Assembly: GCF_007994075.1 (NCBI RefSeq)
Contig: NZ_VIWU01000001.1
Coordinates: 7,316,001-7,380,000, forward strand
Origin: Pseudonocardia hierapolitana
GTDB taxonomy: Bacteria; Actinomycetota; Actinomycetes; Mycobacteriales; Pseudonocardiaceae
Reading direction: 5' to 3'
Length of the DNA stretch: 64,000 bases
Under the pieces are notes generated by a model. That model was not told the origin of the DNA. It made no database searches and saw only the letters and a list, made by a program, of their open reading frames with translations. Shown piece by piece: positions 50,465-61,562 of the stretch. A program made the position numbers and the translations under genes. Each line of letters begins with the position of its first letter. The stretch's first letter is position 1.

Positions 50465-51884
50465 CCACCACTCCTGAGGCACTCACCCAGGAGGAGACGC
50501 TCGCGACACTCGGCCGCTACGACTTCGGCTGGGCAGATCCCGACGTCGCAGGCGCCTCCGCCCGCCGTGGGCTGTCGGCGGACGTCGTCGCAGACATCTC
50601 CGGCATGAAGAACGAGCCGAAGTGGATGCTCGACTTCCGGCTCAAGGCGCTCGACCTGTTCGAGCGCAAGCCGATGCCGCGGTGGGGTGCCGACCTGTCG
50701 GGCATCGACTTCGACAACATCAAGTACTTCGTGCGGTCCACCGAGAAGCAGGCCACCTCGTGGGAGGAGCTGCCGGAGGACATCAAGAACACCTACGACA
50801 AGCTGGGCATCCCCGAGGCGGAGAAGGCCCGGCTGGTCGCGGGCGTCGCGGCGCAGTACGAGTCCGAGGTCGTGTACCACCAGATCCGTGAGGACCTCGA
50901 GGCCCAGGGCGTCATCTTCCTGGACACCGACACCGGCCTGCGCGAGCACCCGGAGCTGTTCAAGGAGTACTTCGGTTCGGTCATCCCGGCCGGCGACAAC
51001 AAGTTCTCCGCGCTCAACTCGGCCGTGTGGTCGGGCGGGTCGTTCATCTACGTGCCGCCGGGCGTGCACGTCGACATCCCGCTGCAGGCCTACTTCCGGA
51101 TCAACACCGAGAACATGGGCCAGTTCGAGCGCACGCTGATCATCGTCGACGAGGGTGCCTACGTGCACTACGTCGAGGGCTGCACCGCGCCGATCTACAA
51201 GACCGACTCGCTGCACTCCGCGGTCGTCGAGATCATCGTGAAGAAGGGCGGCCGCTGCCGCTACACGACCATCCAGAACTGGTCGAACAACGTCTACAAC
51301 CTGGTGACGAAGCGGGCCAAGGCCGAAGAGGGCGCCACCATGGAGTGGGTCGACGGCAACCTCGGCTCCAAGGTCACCATGAAGTACCCGGCCGTCTGGC
51401 TCATGGGCGAGCACGCCAAGGGCGAGGTGCTCTCGATCGCGTTCGCGGGCGAGGGCCAGCACCAGGACGCGGGCGCGAAGATGGTGCACCTGGCGCCGCA
51501 CACGTCCTCGACGATCATCTCGAAGTCGGTGGCGCGTGGCGGTGGCCGCACGTCCTACCGCGGCCTCGTGCAGGTCAACCCGCGGGCCCACCACAGCCGC
51601 TCCACGGTGAAGTGCGACGCGCTGCTGGTCGACACGATCAGCCGCTCCGACACCTACCCGTACGTCGACGTGCGCACCGACGACGTCACGATGGGCCACG
51701 AGGCCACCGTGTCCAAGGTGAGCGACGACCAGCTCTTCTACCTGATGAGCCGTGGTCTCACCGAGGACGAGGCGATGGCCATGGTCGTGCGCGGGTTCGT
51801 CGAGCCCATCGCGCGCGAGCTCCCCATGGAGTACGCGCTGGAGCTGAACCGACTGATCGAGCTGCAGATGGAGGGCGCTGTCGG

Positions 51885-51888
<4 letters not shown>
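50461..51888 (+). CDS. sufB: Fe-S cluster assembly scaffold SufB
   Basis: A 475-residue scaffold on which, with SufC and SufD, new iron-sulfur clusters are built. It has [13 protein letters not shown] near the start, the beta-helix core, VEGCTAPIY with a conserved cysteine, and [10 protein letters not shown] and [17 protein letters not shown] at the C terminus. Unlike the M. tuberculosis homologue there is no intein: the protein reads straight through. The ATG overlaps the sufR stop, and the stop overlaps sufD. Confidence 0.97.
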
Positions 51889-55154
<3,266 letters not shown>

Positions 55155-55155
<1 letters not shown>

Positions 55156-55640
55156 TGCAGTTGGAGCAGATGTACCAGGAGATCATCCTGGACCACTACA
55201 GGTCGCCGCACGGTGCTGGCCTGCGCGAACCGTTCGACGCCGAGTCCTTCCAGATCAACCCGACCTGCGGCGACGAGATCACCCTGCGCGTCAAGCTGGA
55301 CGGCGAGAAGATCGCCGACGTCTCCTACGAGACCCTCGGGTGCTCGATCAGCCAGGCGTCGGCGTCGGTGCTCACCGACCTCGTCGTCGGGCGGTCGGTC
55401 GGGGAGTCCCGCGAGGTCCTCGCCGCGTTCCAGGAGATGGCACAGGGCCGCGGCCAGGTCGAGCCGGACGAGGACGTGCTCGGCGACGGCGTGGCGTTCG
55501 CGGGCGTCGCCCGCTACCCGGCGCGGGTGAAGTGCGCACTGCTCGGGTGGATGGCGTTCAAGGATGCCGTTGCCCGTGCCGAGACCGGTCCCGCGAACGG
55601 CACGGCGGGTACCGTCGTGGCGGAGGAGGCAACCACATGA
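55155..55640 (+). CDS. sufU: Zinc-dependent sulfurtransferase SufU
   Basis: A 161-residue IscU-fold protein that accepts sulfur from SufS in Gram-positive bacteria. Its three zinc cysteines lie in NPTCGDEI, ETLGCSISQA and VKCALLGW, with the conserved aspartate in the first motif. It begins YQEIILDHYRSPHGAG after a short lead. The GTG at 55155 shares one base with the sufS stop; an ATG at 55170 would also keep the domain intact. The alanine-rich tail is not conserved. Confidence 0.94.
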
Positions 55641-56020
55641 GTGAGACGGAAGAGGTCGTGCGTGGCGCGGCCGGGATGCCCGAGCCGCCCCCGCCGTCGG
55701 ACGCGGACGCGGTGTCGATCGACGACCTCGAGGAGGCCATGAAGGACGTGGTCGACCCGGAGCTCGGCATCAACGTCGTCGACCTCGGGCTCGTCTACGG
55801 CATCCAGGCCGAGAACGGCGTCGCCACGATCGACATGACGCTCACGTCGGCAGCCTGCCCGCTGACCGACGTCATCGAGGAGCAGGCGCGAGGCGCCCTC
55901 ATCGGGCCCGGCCTGGTGGACGACATCAAGATCAACTGGGTCTGGATGCCCCCCTGGGGCCCCGACAAGATCACCGACGAGGGCCGGGAACAACTCCGAG
56001 CCCTGGGCTTCCGCGTGTAG
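55637..56020 (+). CDS. sufT: SUF system accessory protein SufT (MIP18/DUF59 family)
   Basis: A 127-residue DUF59 protein that helps mature iron-sulfur proteins. Motifs are EEAMKDVVDPELGINVVDLG, with the conserved DPE, and TSAACPLTDVIEEQ, with the functional cysteine, then WMPPWGPDKITDEGR. It is the last gene of the operon; the ATG overlaps the sufU stop. The transcript probably ends at the hairpin near 56344. Confidence 0.95.
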   Translation: MSETEEVVRGAAGMPEPPPPSDADAVSIDDLEEAMKDVVDPELGINVVDLGLVYGIQAENGVATIDMTLTSAACPLTDVIEEQARGALIGPGLVDDIKINWVWMPPWGPDKITDEGREQLRALGFRV

Positions 56021-56343
56021 CACCCGACGACTGCCCGCCTGGTTGTGGTCGAGGTGTGCCGGCGGGATCGGCCGTGGTCTTGGTCTCGGGTCGGTTTCAG
56101 CGTGATCCACGCGAGCCGGTCGCGTTTCTCGTCGGACGGCCAGCCATGTCGCATCTCCGTGCTTCTCGCGGAGTTCGCCGGCGACCACCGCGCGGTGTTC
56201 ACCGGCTGACCGGCACCCGCGCGGTGAGCGCTGTTCTCGGGCGCTGAACGCTGCGTCCACCGGCCGGTGGAGATCGACCTACGCGTGGCGTGATGCGCCG
56301 ACCGGGGTTCACCGGCGTGGATCCTCTCGAGGATCGATCCGGA
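56021..56343. other. Intergenic region after sufT, no gene recognised
   Basis: These 323 bases hold no credible gene; short frames on both strands have no recognisable domain. Visible structure includes a perfect 16-base palindrome, TCCACCGGCCGGTGGA (56256-56271), and repeated GCGCGGTG words (about 56188 and 56219). The region could be an eroded gene remnant. Confidence 0.5.
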
Positions 56344-56383
56344 GCCGCACCGCGCCCGCGACCACGCGCGGGCGCGGTGCGGC
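56344..56383. terminator. Two-way terminator between sufT and the VOC gene
   Basis: A perfect 17-base stem (56344-56360 with 56367-56383) closes the six-base loop ACCACG. It lies three bases beyond the VOC gene stop on the minus strand and downstream of the suf operon on the plus strand, so it can serve both. Confidence 0.75.
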
Positions 56384-56386
56384 GGC

Positions 56387-56791
56387 TCAGGCCTCCGCGG
56401 GTGGAGCGAAGAACTCCAGGGCGATGCCGTCCGGGTCGCGGAAGGCAAGACCGGATCCGTAGGGCGCGTCCTTGATCACGCCGTGCTCGATGCCCAGCTC
56501 GTCAAGCTTGCGAGACCACTTCTCCAGCTCACCGCGGGTGGCGCAGCCGAAGGCGACGTGGTCGAGGCCGACCTGGAACTCGCTGAAGCGCGCCGCCGCT
56601 CCGCGGCCCTGGTGCTGGTGCAGGCCGAGCAGGGTGCCGTTGCCGAGCACGAACACGGTGTGGTGCATGTCCGGGTCGGTGTCCTCGTCGATCACCGGTC
56701 GGGCGTCGAAGAGGGCTTCGTACCACGGGACGCTCACGTTCAGCTCGCGCACGGTCACGGCGATGTGCGTCAGTGGGGGGAACTCGGTCAC
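56387..56791 (-). CDS. VOC-family (glyoxalase/bleomycin resistance fold) protein
   Basis: A 134-residue protein with the paired beta-alpha-beta-beta-beta units of the vicinal oxygen chelate fold. Possible metal residues are the histidine in LTHIAVTVREL, those in GLHQHQGRG and VGLDHVAFGC, and the glutamate in GIALEFFAPP. Members include lyases, dioxygenases and antibiotic-binding proteins; the role here is unknown. The GTG at 56791 follows AGGAGAACCCAG. It is divergent from an AraC-type gene, which may regulate it. Confidence 0.82.
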   Translation of the reverse strand: MTEFPPLTHIAVTVRELNVSVPWYEALFDARPVIDEDTDPDMHHTVFVLGNGTLLGLHQHQGRGAAARFSEFQVGLDHVAFGCATRGELEKWSRKLDELGIEHGVIKDAPYGSGLAFRDPDGIALEFFAPPAEA

Positions 56792-56856
56792 CTGGGTTCT
56801 CCTTCGTCGGTGTCTAGGGTCGACTCTGATCGTGGGTGGAGGAGGAGGGAAAACCC

Positions 56857-56907
56857 ATGACCAGGACACCGCCCGTGCTAGCCGGCACCCCGAGATCGTT
56901 GCGATGA
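56857..56907 (+). CDS. Possible 16-residue leader peptide ahead of the AraC gene
   Basis: ATG at 56857 is preceded by a long GGAGGAGGAGGG ribosome site and encodes MTRTPPVLAGTPRSLR; its TGA overlaps the AraC ATG at 56904 (ATGA). The AraC start itself has only a weak ribosome site, so the leader may supply ribosomes by coupling. No conservation data are available. Confidence 0.4.
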   Translation: MTRTPPVLAGTPRSLR

Positions 56908-57890
56908 ACGACGCGTTGTCCTCGGCGCTCGAGCATCTGCGCCTGGAAGGCGCGTTGTTCTTCCGTACCGAGCTCACCGAGCCGTTCGAGTTGGAGTCGA
57001 GCCCGCTCGCCCTGGCCGACGCGCTGGTTCCGGGCGCCGATCGGCTGACCCTGTTCCACATCGTCGCTTCCGGATCGTGTTGGGTCGCCGTCGATGACGG
57101 AGTGCGCTACCGCGCCGAGGCCGGCGACGTGATCGTCATGCCGTACGGCGACCACTACGTGATGGGCGGAGAGGGTGCCGCCGAGTGCGTATCGATCCTC
57201 TCCCTGCTCGACCCACTGCCGTGGGAGGTGATGCCGATGCTCCACCTCGGCGGCGGTGGCCGGCGTACCGAGATCGTCTGCGGCTTCCTGCACAGCACCG
57301 ATCCGCTGTTCGATCCCGCGATGCGGGCCCTGCCCGCGGTGTTCGTGGTGCGCCTGATGAGCGCACCCGCGGCCGGCTGGGTCAGGGCGAGCATCGACTA
57401 CGCCATGGCTGATGCCGTACCCCCGTCGAACCGGTCGCCGAGCGTGATCGCGACGCGCCTTCCTGAGCTCGTCCTGATCGAGGTGCTGCGCACCCACCTG
57501 GCGACAGCGCCTGCGATCGACCACGGGTGGATCGCCGCCCTGCGTGATCCGGTGCTCGCGCCGGCCCTCGCCGTGCTGCATCAGGAGCCCGAGCGCAGGT
57601 GGACCGTCGCCGGCCTGGCAGCCGCGGTGGCCACGTCGCGGTCCGCGCTGGACGAGCGCTTCCGCCAGGTCCTCGGGCAGTCGCCGATCCGCTACCTCAC
57701 CGGGTGGCGCATGCACCTGGCCGTGGAGCTGCTGGCAACGACCGAGCTGGCGGTGTTCACGATCGCCCGGCGGGTCGGGTACCTCTCCGAGGAGGCGTTC
57801 AGCCGGGCGTTCAAGCGCGAACGAGGCATGTCGCCCAGCCACTGGCGGGCGGCCCTCCGGCGTGACCGCGGCGATCCGCCGTCTGCGTGA
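56904..57890 (+). CDS. AraC-family regulator with cupin sensor domain
   Basis: A 328-residue regulator with an N-terminal cupin of the AraC_binding/Cupin_6 type (residues 1-190; TLFHIVASGSCWVAVDDGV and AEAGDVIVMPYGDHYVMGG) and a C-terminal DNA-binding domain with two helix-turn-helix motifs (VAGLAAAVATSRSALDERF; FTIARRVGYLSEEAFSRAFK). Such proteins often control a nearby oxidoreductase or VOC gene. It is divergent from the VOC gene and probably regulates it. Translation may be coupled to the 16-codon leader ORF. Confidence 0.87.
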   Translation: MNDALSSALEHLRLEGALFFRTELTEPFELESSPLALADALVPGADRLTLFHIVASGSCWVAVDDGVRYRAEAGDVIVMPYGDHYVMGGEGAAECVSILSLLDPLPWEVMPMLHLGGGGRRTEIVCGFLHSTDPLFDPAMRALPAVFVVRLMSAPAAGWVRASIDYAMADAVPPSNRSPSVIATRLPELVLIEVLRTHLATAPAIDHGWIAALRDPVLAPALAVLHQEPERRWTVAGLAAAVATSRSALDERFRQVLGQSPIRYLTGWRMHLAVELLATTELAVFTIARRVGYLSEEAFSRAFKRERGMSPSHWRAALRRDRGDPPSA

Positions 57891-57963
57891 TGGAGGCCGA
57901 CGACACACTTGGACCCCAGCTGCTCGTGCAGGAACCGGATCGGGTCGGTACTGGACGGCGCGG

Positions 57964-58713
57964 TCATCGTGCGGGTCCGGTTCGACGGGTACCGACGAGG
58001 GTGCCGTTCGTCGCGCCGCTTGTTGGCGCGAGGGCGAGGTCGGCCGCGTGGCGGGCGTGGGTGCGAGCGGTGGCGATCAGCGGCATGGGGGAGTCCTCGG
58101 CCGTGACTGCCAGCTCGAGCTCGGTGCATGCGAGCGCCACGGCCTCGGCGCCCCCGCCGGCGAGGCCCTCGATCGCTGCCAGCAACTCTGCGCGTGACTC
58201 GGGCCTGACGTTGCCGACCGTGAGCTCGCCGAAGATGATCTCGTCGAGCCGGGCGCGGGTGGGCGCGTCGGGCACGACCGTCTCGATGCCGTGGCGGGCC
58301 AGCCGCTCGGCGTAGAAGTCGTCCTCCAGCACTGGGCGGGCCCCGAGCAGGCCGATCCGGCGCGCGCCCAGCCGCGCCGCCTCCTGCGCCACCGCATCCG
58401 CGATGTGCAGGAACGGAACCGGAATCGCGTCCTCGATCGCCCCAGCCGACTTGTGCATGAGGTTCGTGGCGAGCACGACCAGCTGCGCGCCCGCACCGAC
58501 GAGCCCGGCGGCGCTCGTCGCCATGATCTTCCCGGCCCGCTCCCAGTCGCCGTCGATCTGGCACTGCCGGATCTCGTCGAAGTCGAGCGAGTGCACCAGC
58601 AGGTCGGCGCTGTGGTGGCCGCCCAGCCGCTCCTGCACCCGCTCGTTGATCACCCGGTAGTACTCCGCGGTCGAGTACCAGCTCATCCCACCGATCACGC
58701 CGATTCGTCGCAT
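57964..58713 (-). CDS. Aspartate/glutamate-type amino-acid racemase
   Basis: A 249-residue cofactor-independent racemase of the Asp/Glu/hydantoin racemase family. It begins RIGVIGGMSWYSTAEYYRVIN, typical of aspartate racemases. The first catalytic loop is VLATNLMHK, with Thr83 where many members have cysteine, and the second is ALACTELEL, with Cys196; this Thr/Cys pair resembles E. coli L-Asp/Glu racemase (Thr83/Cys197) rather than the two-cysteine type. It would interconvert D and L forms of an acidic or related amino acid. It is divergent from the LysR gene at 58791. Confidence 0.85.
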   Translation of the reverse strand: MRRIGVIGGMSWYSTAEYYRVINERVQERLGGHHSADLLVHSLDFDEIRQCQIDGDWERAGKIMATSAAGLVGAGAQLVVLATNLMHKSAGAIEDAIPVPFLHIADAVAQEAARLGARRIGLLGARPVLEDDFYAERLARHGIETVVPDAPTRARLDEIIFGELTVGNVRPESRAELLAAIEGLAGGGAEAVALACTELELAVTAEDSPMPLIATARTHARHAADLALAPTSGATNGTLVGTRRTGPAR

Positions 58714-58790
58714 GGGGACATCGTGTGGCGCGGGGCGAAGCCATAGGAAGCCGTGTTCTGCTTGGGTAATCCATCAGTCATGCTTATGGC

Positions 58791-59696
58791 GTGGATCCTC
58801 GGCGGCTTCTCACCTTCCGCGCGGTCGTGCGCGCGGGCTCGATCAGCGCGGGTGCCCGCGGCCTCGGCTGGACGCAGCCTGCGGTGAGCCAGCAGCTCGC
58901 CGCGCTGGAGCGCGAGGCGGGCACGCCGCTCCTGGTGCGCGGGCCGACGGGCGTGGTCCCGACCGAGGCCGGGGCCGCGGTGCTGCGCCACGCGGACGCC
59001 GTCGACGCCGCCCTGCGCTCGGCCCGCGAGGAGCTCGACGACCTGGTCGGACTCGGCGCGGGGACGGTCCGGATGGCCGCGTTCCCGTCGGCCGGGGCCG
59101 TCGTCGTGCCGGCGCTCGCCGCGGAGCTGCGCGAACGCGCTCCCAGCATGCAGCTGCGCGTGGAGGAGGCCGAGCCGCCCGAGGCCGCCGCGCTCGTGCG
59201 GTCCAACGCCGTGCACCTCGCGCTGGCATTCCGCTACCCGGGGCAGGCCGCGGAGCCGGACCTCGGCTGGCTTCCCCTCGGCACGGACCCGGTGCGGATC
59301 GTGCTCCCTGCGGCGCACCCGGGCGTCGCGAAGCTCGCCGACTTGCGCGACGAGGCCTGGGTCGCCGGGTGTGAACGCTGCCGCGCCAACCTCGTGGCCG
59401 CCTGCGTGGACGCCGGCTTCGCGCCCGACATCCGGCACGTCACCGACGACTACGTCGCCGTGCAGGCGCTCGTCGCCCGCGGGCTCGCGGTGTCGCTCCT
59501 CCCCGAGATGGCCCTGCACGCCGCCGCCGTGGACGGCGTCCGCGTCCACCACGATCCCGCGCTCGTCCCGCGGACGGTGGGCGTGCTCCACCGCGCCGGG
59601 GTGGAACGCGTGCCTGCGGTCGCGGCGGTGCTGGCCGCACTGGCCGAAGGCCCGGCCGGTTCAGGAAAGCCACATTCAGGGCCTGCAAAGCCCTGA
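58791..59696 (+). CDS. LysR-family transcription regulator
   Basis: A 301-residue regulator with an N-terminal winged helix-turn-helix (residues 1-60, LLTFRAVVRAGSISAGARG, then TQPAVSQQLAALEREAG) and a periplasmic-binding-like effector domain with VRMAAFPSAGAVVVPALA. It is divergent from the racemase gene, the classic LysR-target layout, so the racemase is its likely target. The GTG at 58791 has no ribosome site. The last nine codons and the stop lie inside a 23-base hairpin. Confidence 0.9.
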   Translation: MDPRRLLTFRAVVRAGSISAGARGLGWTQPAVSQQLAALEREAGTPLLVRGPTGVVPTEAGAAVLRHADAVDAALRSAREELDDLVGLGAGTVRMAAFPSAGAVVVPALAAELRERAPSMQLRVEEAEPPEAAALVRSNAVHLALAFRYPGQAAEPDLGWLPLGTDPVRIVLPAAHPGVAKLADLRDEAWVAGCERCRANLVAACVDAGFAPDIRHVTDDYVAVQALVARGLAVSLLPEMALHAAAVDGVRVHHDPALVPRTVGVLHRAGVERVPAVAAVLAALAEGPAGSGKPHSGPAKP

Positions 59697-59712
59697 ACGT
59701 GGCTTTCCTGAA
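59660..59712. terminator. 23-bp hairpin overlapping the lysR stop codon
   Basis: The left arm (59660-59682, starting TTCAGGAAAGCCAC) pairs with the right arm (59690-59712) at 22 of 23 positions around the loop CTGCAAA. It includes the last codons and the stop of the LysR gene and lies 16 bases from the convergent permease stop, so it can end both transcripts. Confidence 0.75.
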
Positions 59713-59727
59713 CGTCCGCCTGCCGGC

Positions 59728-60633
59728 TCAGCCCTTCACTGCGCCGCCGAACGCGAAGGCCCCGCCGAGGCGGCGCGACAGCACCAGGTACAGCAGCAGG
59801 GCGGGCAGTGAGTAGATCACCGAGTACGCCGCGAGCTGGCCGTACACCACGTTGCCGTACTGGCTGAAGAACGTGAAGATGCTGACCGAGGCGGGCAGCT
59901 GGTCGTTGGACAGCAGCAGGATGAAGGGGACGAAGAAGTTCCCCCACAGGTGGATGAACGTGTAGATCGCCACCACCGACATCCCCGGCCACATCAGCGG
60001 CATCACGATCGTGCGCAGCGCCTGCATGGGGGAGGCGCCGTCGGTCCAGGCCGCCTCCTCAAGCTCGATCGGCACGGCGTCCATAAAGTTCTTCGTGAGC
60101 CAGATCGCGATCGGCAACGAGGTGGTCGCCATGAACAGGATCGTGCCGACGAACGTGTCGATCAGGTCGATCTGCACGAAGAAGCCGTAGACCGGCACCA
60201 TGATCGCGGTGATCGGGAGCCCGGTCGTGAACAGGATCGTGAGCATGAACGGCCGCTTGTACCGGGACTGGTACCGCGAGAGCGGGTAGGCCGCGAACAC
60301 CGACGCCGCGAGGGTGATGATCGTGGCCCCGCCGCACAGGATGAACCCGTTGAGCATCGGCCGGTAGGTCGTGTCGGTGTTGAGGACCGCCTCGAAGTTG
60401 CCCAGCGACCACTGCTGCGGCAACGAGACCGACAACCCCGCCGACTCGTCGAACGCGGCCAGCACCACCCACAGCAGGGGCACCACGAAGCAGGCCGCGA
60501 TCAGCAGCAGGACGAGGTTGACCGTCAGCTTGCTCACCACGTGCGACGAACGCCGGGCACCTCCGGACCGATGGGCCCTGCCGCGTGCCGCCGGCTCGGG
60601 CGGCGCGGACAGGGTGGGGGCTTCCGCGCTCAT
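59728..60633 (-). CDS. Carbohydrate ABC transporter permease, MalG type
   Basis: A 301-residue inner-membrane permease with six predicted helices. The ATPase-contact loop (EAA motif) is ELEEAAWTDGASPMQALRTI. The N-terminal 35 residues are cytoplasmic and basic. It is the last gene of a binding protein-permease-permease operon and overlaps the preceding permease (ATGA). Together they would import a sugar or oligosaccharide; the alpha-mannosidase upstream suggests mannosides. Confidence 0.92.
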   Translation of the reverse strand: MSAEAPTLSAPPEPAARGRAHRSGGARRSSHVVSKLTVNLVLLLIAACFVVPLLWVVLAAFDESAGLSVSLPQQWSLGNFEAVLNTDTTYRPMLNGFILCGGATIITLAASVFAAYPLSRYQSRYKRPFMLTILFTTGLPITAIMVPVYGFFVQIDLIDTFVGTILFMATTSLPIAIWLTKNFMDAVPIELEEAAWTDGASPMQALRTIVMPLMWPGMSVVAIYTFIHLWGNFFVPFILLLSNDQLPASVSIFTFFSQYGNVVYGQLAAYSVIYSLPALLLYLVLSRRLGGAFAFGGAVKG

Positions 60634-61562
60634 GACATGGTCTCCCCGAGTCGCAGGGCACGAAGGTAGATCAACGAGAAGATCCCACCGATGAGCAGCA
60701 GGACCAGCGCCAGCGCGGTGCCGTAGCCGAGGTCGGAGAACTGGAAGGCCTGCTGGTAGGCGTAGACGGGCAGCGTGGCGCTCTGGCCGCTCGGGCCGCC
60801 TCGGGTCATCGTCCAGATCAGGCCGAACACCGAGAGCGTCTGCAGCGTGATGAGCATGAGGTTCGTCGCGATCGACCGGCGCACCATCGGCAGGGTCACC
60901 GAGAACAGCCTGCGCCAGGTGCCGGCCCCGTCGACGGTGGCGGCCTCCTCGATCTCCTTCGGTACCTCCGACAGTGCGGCCGAGTACACGAGCATCGAGA
61001 ACGCCGTGCCCCGCCAGACGTTCGCGATCGCCACCGCGAGGATCGGTGCGGTGTAGAGCCAGTTCTGCGCCGGCAGGCCCACCGCGGCGAGCGCCACGTT
61101 GAGCGATCCGCCGTCGCCGAGGTACGCCGACCAGAGGTAGCCGGCCACCACCTCGGGCAGCACCCACGCGCCGATCACGATCGCGCTGACGACGGCGCGC
61201 ACCACCTGGTGCCCCGACCGCATGAGCAGGGCGAGCACCATCCCGAGCACGTTCTGGCCGATGATCGCCGACAGCACCGTGAAGACCACGGTCAGGAACA
61301 CCGACCGGTGGAACTCGGCGCTCGTGAACGCGCGTGTGAAGTTCTCGAACCCGACGAAGTCCGCCCCGGACGCCCCGGTCAGGGCCATGTCCGTGAACGC
61401 AGCCCACACGCAGTAGACGACCGGCCATGCGAGGAACACCCCGAGCAGGACGACGGCGGGCGCCAGCGGCAGACCGCGCAGCAGGCCCCTGCTGATCGAG
61501 CCGGGCGGGCCCGGGGCACGGCGGGAACCGCCGCGCCCCGGGCCCACTGCGAGCGTGCTCAT
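60630..61562 (-). CDS. Carbohydrate ABC transporter permease, MalF type
   Basis: A 310-residue permease with six predicted helices (first APAVVLLGVFLAWPVVYCVW). The EAA loop reads EIEEAATVDGAGTWRRLFSV. It pairs with the MalG-type subunit. The start ATG overlaps the binding-protein stop codon, and its stop overlaps the next ATG. No ATPase gene is present in the window, so an ATPase encoded elsewhere, as with MsiK in Streptomyces, is likely to power the pair. Confidence 0.92.
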   Translation of the reverse strand: MSTLAVGPGRGGSRRAPGPPGSISRGLLRGLPLAPAVVLLGVFLAWPVVYCVWAAFTDMALTGASGADFVGFENFTRAFTSAEFHRSVFLTVVFTVLSAIIGQNVLGMVLALLMRSGHQVVRAVVSAIVIGAWVLPEVVAGYLWSAYLGDGGSLNVALAAVGLPAQNWLYTAPILAVAIANVWRGTAFSMLVYSAALSEVPKEIEEAATVDGAGTWRRLFSVTLPMVRRSIATNLMLITLQTLSVFGLIWTMTRGGPSGQSATLPVYAYQQAFQFSDLGYGTALALVLLLIGGIFSLIYLRALRLGETMS

